Source: an uncultured Ruminococcus sp. (GTDB lineage: Bacteria > Bacillota > Clostridia > Oscillospirales > Ruminococcaceae). Taken from it: a stretch of 64,000 nucleotides of DNA. The notes under the pieces are model-generated. The model did not search any database. It saw nothing but the letters and a program-made list of their open reading frames with translations, and was not told the DNA's origin. The position numbers were made by a program, and so were the translations under genes. Positions within the stretch are counted from its first letter, which is position 1. Each line of letters begins with the position of its first letter. Location of the stretch: NCBI GenBank assembly GCA_947624295.1, contig CANQJV010000002.1, forward strand, positions 1-64,000, written 5' to 3'. This document shows positions 23,690 through 32,200 of the stretch, piece by piece.

Positions 23690-24680
23690 GATAGGCAATG
23701 TTGAAATAAAAAAGACCGCTTGTCTTGCGCCTATGGCGAGTGTTGCGGACAGGGCTTACCGCCTTATGTGTAAAAAATACGGTTGTGCGTATTGCGTGAG
23801 CGAAATGGTATCGGCGAAAGGCATATGTTACAATAACAATAAAACTGCTGAACTTTGTACGGTTACGGACAGCGAAAGACCTATGGCAATACAGCTTTTC
23901 GGGAATGAACCCGATTTTATGGCGGAAGCTGTCAGGATAGTGCTTGAATACAAGCCTGATATAATTGATATAAATATGGGCTGTCCCGTGCCTAAAGTTG
24001 TAAATACGGGAGCAGGTTCAGCACTTATGAGGAATATCCCTCTTGCCGTTGAAATTGCGGAATCTGCTGTAAAATCAGCGGGCGATGTCCCTGTAACTGT
24101 CAAAATCCGCAGCGGTTGGGACAGTGATAACATAAATGCACCTGAAATGGCGAAAGCTCTCGAATCAGCCGGAATATCGGCGATAGCGGTTCACGGCAGA
24201 ACACGGGAACAATTTTACGGCGGTTCAGCTGACCGTGCTGTAATAAAAGCCGTCAAAGAAGCTGTCAATATACCTGTTATTGCTAACGGTGACGTTATTG
24301 ATGCTGATTCGTGCATTGATATGTATAATCAGACGAATTGTGACCTTGTGATGATTGGTAGGGGAAGTTACGGTAATCCGTTTATTTTCAGGGAAACAGA
24401 GGCACGCCTGAACAATATGCCGTATAATCCGCCGACTGTTGAGGAAAAAATGCGTGTGATGCTTGAACATATCCGCCTTATTATCGAGTTAAGCCCGAAA
24501 ACAGAGGAACTTGCAATTCACGAAGCCCGCAAACACGCTGCATGGTATATGAACGGCTACTATGGTTCAGCGAAATACAGGGCAAAATGCTATCAGCTGA
24601 CTTCATACGCAGAGGCTGAATTTTTAGCGGAGGAGTTCGTTAAATTGCAATATGGCAGATTGCACAATAATGCGATGTAA
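23682..24680 (+). CDS. dus: tRNA-dihydrouridine synthase
   Basis: FMN-dependent enzyme that reduces uridine in the tRNA D-loop. A TIM-barrel core shows CLAPMASVADRAYR, QLFGNEPDFM, DINMGCPVPKVVNTGAGSAL with the catalytic Cys region, VTVKIRSGWD, IAVHGRTREQFYGG and VMIGRGSYGNPFIF. The track starts at 23607, inside gtrA. The ATG at 23682 (MIKIGNVEIKKTACLAP) gives the normal 332-residue length, overlapping gtrA by 8 nt, and has only a weak AGGA upstream, so coupling to gtrA is likely. Confidence 0.93.
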   Translation: MIKIGNVEIKKTACLAPMASVADRAYRLMCKKYGCAYCVSEMVSAKGICYNNNKTAELCTVTDSERPMAIQLFGNEPDFMAEAVRIVLEYKPDIIDINMGCPVPKVVNTGAGSALMRNIPLAVEIAESAVKSAGDVPVTVKIRSGWDSDNINAPEMAKALESAGISAIAVHGRTREQFYGGSADRAVIKAVKEAVNIPVIANGDVIDADSCIDMYNQTNCDLVMIGRGSYGNPFIFRETEARLNNMPYNPPTVEEKMRVMLEHIRLIIELSPKTEELAIHEARKHAAWYMNGYYGSAKYRAKCYQLTSYAEAEFLAEEFVKLQYGRLHNNAM

Positions 24681-24763
24681 AATTTGTGAATATTGCCATA
24701 TACTGCAAAACGACGTAATATAGCCGTTTTCAAAAAATGACGAAATTTTTGATTCAAAAACAA

Positions 24764-24792
24764 TTGCAAAATTAAAAAATATGTGATATAAT
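24764..24792 (+). promoter_or_regulatory. Promoter of capA-like gene
   Basis: TTGCAA (24764-24769), 17-nt spacer, TATAAT (24787-24792) with TG extended -10. The leader contains AACCGT...ACGGTT that can form a short hairpin. Confidence 0.7.
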
Positions 24793-24848
24793 ATAATTGA
24801 ACCGTAAACAGAATTGAAAAAACGGTTTTACTTCAAAGGAGATTTCAG

Positions 24849-26138
24849 ATGAAATTAAGAAAAGGACGTGCAATAGGTGCATTGGTTGTTTTTACTGCTC
24901 TCGTTGTGTCGGGAGTAAGTTGTGCTGTAAATGCAGTAAGCAGTGTAGGGAAAAAAGCCGGTAATGATTCCTCGGATATTGGGGAAAATAGTTTGTCGGT
25001 GGAAGTCACGACTGAGCCCGAAACGGCTGAACCAACAACCGAGCCTGTTCCGGAGGACAAAAGAGTACACGTTATAGCGGCAGGCGATAATCTTATCCAC
25101 TATTCTGTATATAAAAATGCGGAAAGGCTTGCAGGCGAAGGCGAAAACTATAATTTCAAACCGCTTTATGAAAATGTCAAGTACCTTATTGAGGACGCTG
25201 ACGTTGCTATACTCAATCAGGAAACTATAATAAGCCGGAGTAATGAAGTCCGTGGCGCAAACGGCGGAGCATTGCTTTTCAATTCACCGCCTGAAGTCGC
25301 TGATGCGGTTATTGATTTGGGATTTGACGTGTTCACTATGGCTAACAATCACCTGCTTGATTTTGGTGCGAGTGCCCTTGAGGAATCAATAAATTTCTGG
25401 AATGACAAGGCGCAGACATATGACCTTACGGTACTTGGCGCTTACCTTAACGAACAGGATGCAAACAATATCCGTGTCCGTGAAGTAAACGGCGTGAAAA
25501 TTGCATTTCTTGCGTATGCAGAACATATAAACGGCTTTTCGATTCCTGCGGATTCTCCGCTGAGAGTTGTGATGACCTATGAGGAAGATGTAATTGAACG
25601 TCAGATAAAAGAAGCAAAGGAAATCGCCGATGCAGTTATTGTTTCAGCGCATTGGGGCGTGGAAGATACACATATTGTTTCGGAGGACAGAATAGAACTC
25701 GCAAATAAAATGGTTGACTGGGGTGCAGATGTAATTTTAGGCTGTCATACCCACACCGCCGAAACTATGGAGTGGATTGAGCGTGACGACGGTACAAAAG
25801 GTTTTGTGTACTATTCAATGGGCAACTTTATCTGCTGTCAGACTGATAATTTCAACCTCGTCGGCGAAATGCCTGATTTTGATATTGTCGTTGACGGCGC
25901 AACAGGTGAGGTAAGGCTTGAAGATGTCGGCTGTATCCCGAATATAATCCACTATGAGGCGGGCGATTTTACAAATCTCCGTGTCTACCCGTACAGCAAA
26001 TATTCCCCTGAACTCGCTGCAATTCACGGTATACCGTATGCAGTGCCGGCAGGAACCTATACAACTTTCAGCTGGGATATTATAAATCAGATAATTGATG
26101 AAAATATTCCGAAAGAATTTCAAAAACTTGATAAATAA
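24849..26138 (+). CDS. CapA-family (poly-gamma-glutamate synthesis PgsA-like) secreted metallophosphatase-fold protein
   Basis: A 429-residue exported protein with one N-terminal hydrophobic segment and a Thr/Pro/Glu-rich spacer, then a CapA domain of the calcineurin-like phosphoesterase fold. The metal-ligand motifs are visible in order: VIAAGDNLIH, ILNQETIIS, TMANNHLLDFG, VSAHWGVED, VILGCHTHTAE and YYSMGNFI. In Bacillus CapA/PgsA takes part in poly-gamma-glutamate export. No capB or capC is nearby, so a different cell-surface role is likely. A Cys at about 25 gives only a poor lipobox. Confidence 0.87.
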   Translation: MKLRKGRAIGALVVFTALVVSGVSCAVNAVSSVGKKAGNDSSDIGENSLSVEVTTEPETAEPTTEPVPEDKRVHVIAAGDNLIHYSVYKNAERLAGEGENYNFKPLYENVKYLIEDADVAILNQETIISRSNEVRGANGGALLFNSPPEVADAVIDLGFDVFTMANNHLLDFGASALEESINFWNDKAQTYDLTVLGAYLNEQDANNIRVREVNGVKIAFLAYAEHINGFSIPADSPLRVVMTYEEDVIERQIKEAKEIADAVIVSAHWGVEDTHIVSEDRIELANKMVDWGADVILGCHTHTAETMEWIERDDGTKGFVYYSMGNFICCQTDNFNLVGEMPDFDIVVDGATGEVRLEDVGCIPNIIHYEAGDFTNLRVYPYSKYSPELAAIHGIPYAVPAGTYTTFSWDIINQIIDENIPKEFQKLDK

Positions 26139-26160
26139 CGAACAAATTCATAATTTGTTC
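26139..26160 (+). terminator. Inverted repeat after capA-like gene
   Basis: GAACAAATT / AATTTGTTC with a CATA loop directly after the stop codon. There is no T-run, so termination is uncertain. Confidence 0.45.
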
Positions 26161-26264
26161 ATAAATAACAGCGTTTAGAAGTTTTTAATCGATTTTCTGT
26201 TGTGCAAAATATCTAAAATATAGGTGCTGTGTTTATATAAAACACCAAAAAAACTATAAAACTA

Positions 26265-26293
26265 TTTACTTTTTTAATATCCTGTTATATAAT
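26265..26293 (+). promoter_or_regulatory. Promoter of the sca cluster (scaC)
   Basis: TTTACT (26265-26270), 17-nt spacer, TATAAT (26288-26293). It leaves a leader of about 170 nt with the hairpin CATCAC/GTGATG (26332-26350) and a GATGCATC/GATGCA pairing option. No known riboswitch was recognised. Confidence 0.7.
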
Positions 26294-26469
26294 ATAATCA
26301 TGAATAAATGTAAAGTTTGGGATTGTAAATCTCATCACGGCAGTGTGATGCATCTTAATACCTGCTTCACTGCACCATAATCCTGAAATTTGTTCATGAT
26401 GCAGTTTAAGGTATAACTAAAGGGCATGTTCCTTTATTTATATAATCAATCAAAGAAGGAGGAAAAAAC

Positions 26470-27279
26470 ATGAAGACAAAAAAGATAGTCATCGGAGCTA
26501 TGGCAGCAGCTATGCTCTCACTCTCAGTTTGCTCTCTCGCACCTGCTCTCGCAGCTGACGAAACAGTGCAGATATCCGTTGGAAATGCAACAGCAGAAGC
26601 AGGAGGTACATTTACGGTTGACGTGTCAATCGCAGATATTCCGGCTGAGGGTATCCAGTGTGCACAATTCTCACTCGATTTCGACAGCAGTGTCATCACA
26701 ATCGATTCTGTTGAGGAAGGCGCACTGATTAAGAGCGTTACAAGTGACCCTACAGCATCAGTTCTCCCCAGCTTTAACAGCTTCAAAGATAACAAAAACG
26801 GAAACCTGACATTTATGTGGGCAACTTCTATGGAAGAATCCGGTTACCTGCTGAAAGGTGAGGGCGTGTTCTGTACAATCACAGGCACTGTCGCAAAAGA
26901 TGCAAAGCCCGGAAAGTCCGAAATAAAAATAACTGCTACAAACCGTGAAACATTCACAGATTCAGGTGTTGTAAACGAGGATATTGACGTCGGCTACAAT
27001 AAAGGCGGCGAAAAAGTCAGATACAACGTTGAAGCTGTAAACGGTTCTGTAACTGTCAAGGGCGAAGATACTACAACCGGCAAAAAAGGCGATGCAAATT
27101 TCGACGGTGAAGTAAATATGGCTGATGTGGCTTCTATCATTCAGTATATCGGCAATAAGGATGCTTACAGTCTTACAGACCAAGGTATTGCAAATGCTGA
27201 TACTAATGATGACGGTCAAGTTACAGGTGAGGACGCTTATATTATCCAGCGTGTTCTTGCCGGTGAAATGGAACTCTGA
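26470..27279 (+). CDS. scaC: Adaptor scaffoldin ScaC (cohesin + dockerin)
   Basis: Secreted 269-residue adaptor. A signal peptide (about 1-30) is followed by one cohesin (about 33-198; QISVGNATAEAGGTFTVDVSI at the start and the strand pattern of cohesins) and a short linker to a dockerin (about 205-269) with GDANFDGEVNMADVASIIQ and a second calcium repeat, ADTNDDGQVTGEDAYIIQ. In R. flavefaciens ScaC docks on ScaA and its own cohesin recruits another enzyme subset. The dockerin is nearly identical in type to that of the GH5 cellulase upstream, in agreement. It is the first gene of the cluster, and AGGAGG lies 8 nt before the ATG. Confidence 0.9.
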   Translation: MKTKKIVIGAMAAAMLSLSVCSLAPALAADETVQISVGNATAEAGGTFTVDVSIADIPAEGIQCAQFSLDFDSSVITIDSVEEGALIKSVTSDPTASVLPSFNSFKDNKNGNLTFMWATSMEESGYLLKGEGVFCTITGTVAKDAKPGKSEIKITATNRETFTDSGVVNEDIDVGYNKGGEKVRYNVEAVNGSVTVKGEDTTTGKKGDANFDGEVNMADVASIIQYIGNKDAYSLTDQGIANADTNDDGQVTGEDAYIIQRVLAGEMEL

Positions 27280-27299
27280 TTTCTGAAAAATTCAGAGTT
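27272..27299 (+). other. Intercistronic stem-loop scaC/scaA
   Basis: AACTCTGA / TCAGAGTT, 8-bp perfect stem overlapping the scaC stop codon and lacking a T-tract. It may protect or mark an mRNA end. Confidence 0.5.
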
Positions 27300-27391
27300 A
27301 TGATTATCTGATTTGTCCCCCTTACAGGAATACAAACCCAAGTTATTTTAAGTTATTAAAGGTGAAAACCTAAAGAAAGGAATTATTACAA

Positions 27392-29185
27392 ATGAAGAAA
27401 CTTATTTCTGCAGCTTCCGCACTCGCTATGGCTGCATCAATGGCAGGAGCAGTTATTCCTTTTACAACAGGAGCTGCTGACGCAACAAAAGGCTTTGAAC
27501 TCAGAGCTTTCACAAACAAGGCTGGCGAAGTTGTAAGCACAAACATCTCAACAGAAGAAATCAATGCCGGCGACGTTACTATCCCGATTGCTGTATACGT
27601 AAACGAAAAGACAAACGACTCTAAGTCTATCGTTGCACAGTGGACAGTTGACTCAAAAGACGGCGACGCTTCAAATGCAAATGTAACTTTCGCACCTATC
27701 ATCAGCGGTACACAGTATTTCGATTCACCTCGTACAGTAACTCTTGCTGATGGCTCAACTGTTGAAACAGATTTAACTATTGGTTTCAGCGGAACAATTA
27801 CAGCAGGTAAAAAAGGTACTACATTCGATGAATCATCTTCGAATTATGGATATAATACTGCTGACAAGCAGGTTTCATGGAATTGTCCTAATGCATGGGG
27901 TTCAGTTGTATGGGTAACACCTAACGGTGGCTATACATGGACAGGTGAAACTTCTGATGCTTTCCCGATTTTCGTATTTGAGGCTACATTCAAAAAGGGT
28001 ACACCGGCAGGTACATACTCAATTAACTTCCTTGAGGCAGTTGACGACTCAGGTGTTCCTGCAACATATTTCGAGGCTGGTACTCCTACAGTAAAGCACA
28101 CTGTTGAAAAGAAAAACATTGACCTTAAGGGCATTGACATCGTAATCGGCGATGCTGCAACTCCCGGAACAACAACAGCTACTCCTAAACCAATAACAAC
28201 TGCTCAGAATCCTCCTACAACAACAGCTGCAACAACAGCTGCTCCAAATCCTTCTACAACAACAATTTGGGCAGGCGAAGGCGAATTACAGCCTTCACCA
28301 ATCGTTACTGATGAACATGGTGTAGAGGAAGTAAATGACAAGTTTATCGTAAGAGGTAAAAAGTACACAGCTAAGCCCGGCGAAGACATAGAGGTTGCAT
28401 TTGAAGTTGATACAGGCGACAGCTATGTTTCAACAATGCGTACAGAATTTGCTGACCTTCCTGCTGGAATTACCGTTGAAATGAAAGACTTTACTTGCTA
28501 CGCTGATGCTGATTTGCATAAATGGGAATTTATGAATGGTTTCTCATATCAGATTAAAACTTTAACTAAGGCAGGAAACGACCCTGCAAAACTCCTTGAT
28601 AAAGATACAAGCGATGACCTTAACAACGATGTTATGCAGGTAATAGCACATATTCCTGATGACATTGCTCCCGGAACCTACAATATCGCAATGAAATTCT
28701 TCGAGGTATGTGAATATGGTCAGGTAACTGCTGACCACGAAATAAGCATGTTCAATGCTATCACATATCCGGCACAGATTGTTATTGAGGGCGATGCTCC
28801 GGGTACTACAACTGCTAAGAATCCTCCTGCAACAACAGCAGCTCCTACAACAGCAAAGGGCGATAATCCTACAACAGCTGCTCCAACAACAGCAAAGGGT
28901 GATACTCCTACAACAGCTGCTCCTAAGCCAACAGATAACGTTACAGGCACACCTCTCTATGGTGATACAAACTGCGACAAAGATGTAAATATTGCAGACG
29001 TTGTAGTTCTCAACAAGTGGCTCAACGATGCTAAATCCTACAACATTTCAGCACAGGGTAAACTCAATGCTGACTGCTGCGACGAAAAGGGTGGCGAAGG
29101 TCTCGACAAGAACGACTCTGATGCTATCATCAGAAGCATTGTTCACCTTGTTGAACTTCCGTGCACATCTGCTGACCTTAAGTAA
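27392..29185 (+). CDS. scaA: Enzyme-binding scaffoldin ScaA
   Basis: Secreted 597-residue scaffoldin. After the signal peptide (about 1-29) comes a divergent cohesin-like module (about 30-250), with the strand pattern FVFEATFKKGTPAGTYSINFLE near its end. A Thr/Pro linker and a second cohesin (about 295-467) follow, then a second linker and a C-terminal dockerin (about 517-597; GDTNCDKDVNIADVVVLNKWL, with a noncanonical second repeat). In R. flavefaciens the ScaA cohesins bind enzyme dockerins and its dockerin binds ScaB. The second cohesin is almost identical in DNA to the first module of ScaB. Confidence 0.86.
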   Translation: MKKLISAASALAMAASMAGAVIPFTTGAADATKGFELRAFTNKAGEVVSTNISTEEINAGDVTIPIAVYVNEKTNDSKSIVAQWTVDSKDGDASNANVTFAPIISGTQYFDSPRTVTLADGSTVETDLTIGFSGTITAGKKGTTFDESSSNYGYNTADKQVSWNCPNAWGSVVWVTPNGGYTWTGETSDAFPIFVFEATFKKGTPAGTYSINFLEAVDDSGVPATYFEAGTPTVKHTVEKKNIDLKGIDIVIGDAATPGTTTATPKPITTAQNPPTTTAATTAAPNPSTTTIWAGEGELQPSPIVTDEHGVEEVNDKFIVRGKKYTAKPGEDIEVAFEVDTGDSYVSTMRTEFADLPAGITVEMKDFTCYADADLHKWEFMNGFSYQIKTLTKAGNDPAKLLDKDTSDDLNNDVMQVIAHIPDDIAPGTYNIAMKFFEVCEYGQVTADHEISMFNAITYPAQIVIEGDAPGTTTAKNPPATTAAPTTAKGDNPTTAAPTTAKGDTPTTAAPKPTDNVTGTPLYGDTNCDKDVNIADVVVLNKWLNDAKSYNISAQGKLNADCCDEKGGEGLDKNDSDAIIRSIVHLVELPCTSADLK

Positions 29186-29210
29186 TCAGCTTCAAAGTCC
29201 GAAATAAATA

Positions 29211-29222
29211 GAGCGAAAGCTC
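29211..29222 (+). other. GAAA-tetraloop hairpin scaA/scaB
   Basis: GAGC-GAAA-GCTC directly ahead of the scaB ribosome binding site, with CCGA/TCGG able to extend it. Confidence 0.5.
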
Positions 29223-29240
29223 GGAAAGGAAATGCACAAC

Positions 29241-32200
29241 ATGAAGAAACTGCTTGCGGCAGTTACGTCCATCGCTATGAGTTCTTCACTTGTAACGAGT
29301 GCATTTGCTACGTCTGTTACTGTTAGTGCTGCCGGCGGGTCGACCGCTGTGCAGCCTAACGTTAGTATGGGCGAGGTAATGGACGGAGCTGTCAATAAAA
29401 TTGCAGGACAATCTGATGATTTTCTTGTATTAAATAACAATAAAAAAGATGATGAATTACAGCCTTCACCAATTACTCCTGATGAACATGGTGTAGATGA
29501 AGTAAATGAAAACGTTGTCGTAAGAGGTGGAAAGTACACAGCTAAGCCCGGTGACGATTTAGAGGTTGCATTTGAAATTGATACAGGCGACAGCTATGTT
29601 TCAACAATGCGTACAGAATTTGCTGACCTTCCTGCTGGAATTACTGTTGAAATGAAAGATACGACCTGCTATGCTGATGCTGATTTGCATAAATGGGAAT
29701 TTATGAATGGTTTCTCATATCAGATTAAAACTTTAACTAAGGCAGGAAACGACCCTGCAAAACTCCTTGATAAAGATACAAGCGATGACCTTAACAACGA
29801 TGTTATGCAGGTAATAGCACATATTCCTGATGACATTGCTCCCGGAACCTACAATATCGCAATGAAATTCTTCGAGGTATGTGAATATGGTCAGGTAACT
29901 GCTGACCACGAAATAAGCATGTTCAATGCTATCACATATCCGGCACAGATTGTTATTGAGGGCGATGCTCCGGCTACTACTACGGCTCCTGCTCCAACAA
30001 CAGCTAAGACAGATACACCTACAACAACAAAGGCAGCATCACCTACAACAGTTACTACAGCTGCTCCTACAACTGCTGCACCACAACCATCAGCAACAAC
30101 TGCTCAGGTTACAAATTCGGTTAATCCTGCTGAAGGCAAGGCTGAATGGGTTATCCCTGAAGTAAATGCAAAGCCCGGCGATACTGTAGAAATGCAGGTT
30201 ATTGTAAACGGTGCGAGCGACCTTGCAGTTGCAGGTGCTTCATATAAAGTAACTGCTGATTCTCCTATTGAATTTTCAGGCGTAAGCGGTCAGTCGGCTG
30301 CATATGCTTCTGCTATCGTAAACAATGCGAAAACAAATGAATTTGCATTCGGAGAGGGCAAGGGTGCAGGTGTTACAGCTTCAGACAAGGCTGTTGTAAT
30401 GACTCTTACTTATAAGGTACCGGAAGGCACTCCCGGCGGAAAATATCCTGTAAAATGGTCCGATGCATTCATCAGCGACACAAACGGTCTTGAAATTACT
30501 TCAAAAGTAAAGCTCACAGATGGTGCTATTGTTGTTGAAGATGAAAAATTTGACGGTTCTATTGAATGGGATATTCCAGACAAGGTAAAGGCTAAACCCG
30601 GTGATACTGTAAAAATGGAAGTCGTTGTAAATGACCCAGACGGCGCAGGTCTCCCTGTAGCAGGTGCGCAGTTTGCAGTTGAGGCTGAATCTCCGATTGT
30701 ATTCACTTCAGTTGACGAAACATCTGCCGCTTATAAATCTGCAGTCGTAAACAATTCCAAAACAAATGAATTTGCATTCGGCGAAGGCAAGGGTGCAGGT
30801 GTTGCAGCTAAAAATGGCGACAATGTTCTTGTACTCACATATACAGTTCCCGAAGGAACACCCGGCGGTGAATATGCTGTAAATTGGGGTGGAGATATTT
30901 ATATTTCTGATACAAATGGCAATTCGCTTACAGACCAGATTAAACTCAGCAACGGTTCAATCCTTGTTGAAGATGAAAAGTTTGACGGCGAAATTGCATG
31001 GCAAATCCCTGAAGTTCACGCTAAACCCGGCGAAACTGTATCAATGGAAGTCAAAGTAAAAGACCCTGACGGCGCAGGACTTCCCGTAGCAGGTGCGCAG
31101 TTTGCAATCAATGCTAAGACTCCTATTGAATTTTCTAAGGTAAGTGACTCATCAGCAGGCTATACTGCTTCAATCGTAAACAACGCAAAGACAAATGAAT
31201 TTGCATTCGGCGAAGGCAAGGGTGCAGGCGTTGCAGCAAAAGACGGCGACGATGTTCTTGTGCTTACATATACAGTTCCTAACGGCACACCGGCAGGAAG
31301 ATACGATGTAACATGGGGCGGAGATGTCTATATTTCTGATACAAACGGAAATGCACTCACAGACCAGATTTCACTTATTGACGGTGCTATTATAGTTGAT
31401 GATACAACCGCAGAGGGCGACCTTACATGGACAATTCCAGAGGTTGAGGCTCAGCCGGGCGATACTGTTACAATGGACGTTCTCGTTACAGTAGGCGAGA
31501 AGAATCTCCCCGTAGCAGGTGCGCAGTTCGGTATTTCTGCTGAATCTCCTATCGGTTTCGGCGGTGTAAGCGGTACTTCTGAAGGCTATTCCGCATCAAT
31601 CGTAAACAATCCTGATACAAATGAATTTGCATTCGGTCATGCTAAGGGCGAGGGTATTGAGGCTGCTGACAAATCAAAAGTCCTCACACTCACATACAAA
31701 GTGCCTGATGACATTGAACCGGGCAGATATGATGTAAAGTGGTTCGCTGATAAGTTCGTAAGCGATACAAACGGCAATGACGTTACATCTTCTATAAAAT
31801 TTGTTGATGGTGCTATCATTATTCCTGAAAAGAAAACAACAGCAGCCACTACAGCTGCAACAACCACAGCTACTACAACATCAGCTACAGCTGCTCCTAC
31901 AACATCAGCTACAGCTGCTCCTACAACATCAGCTACAGCTGCTCCCACAACTCAGGCTACAACGGCAGCTCCTACAACAGCGGCTCCGGCTCCTACTACA
32001 ACAGCAGTTCCCGTAACTGCTCCTGAAGGCAAAATCCTTTGGGTTATCGATGAAGTAGATGCAGCTCCCGGAGATGAAGTTACTCTTAATGTGGTTGTAA
32101 ATGATTCAAATGGCGCAAATCTTCCTATCGGCGGTGCACAGTACATAATCAATGAAACAACACCTATTGAATTTGTAAGTGCTTCCGAAAAATCAGAAGG

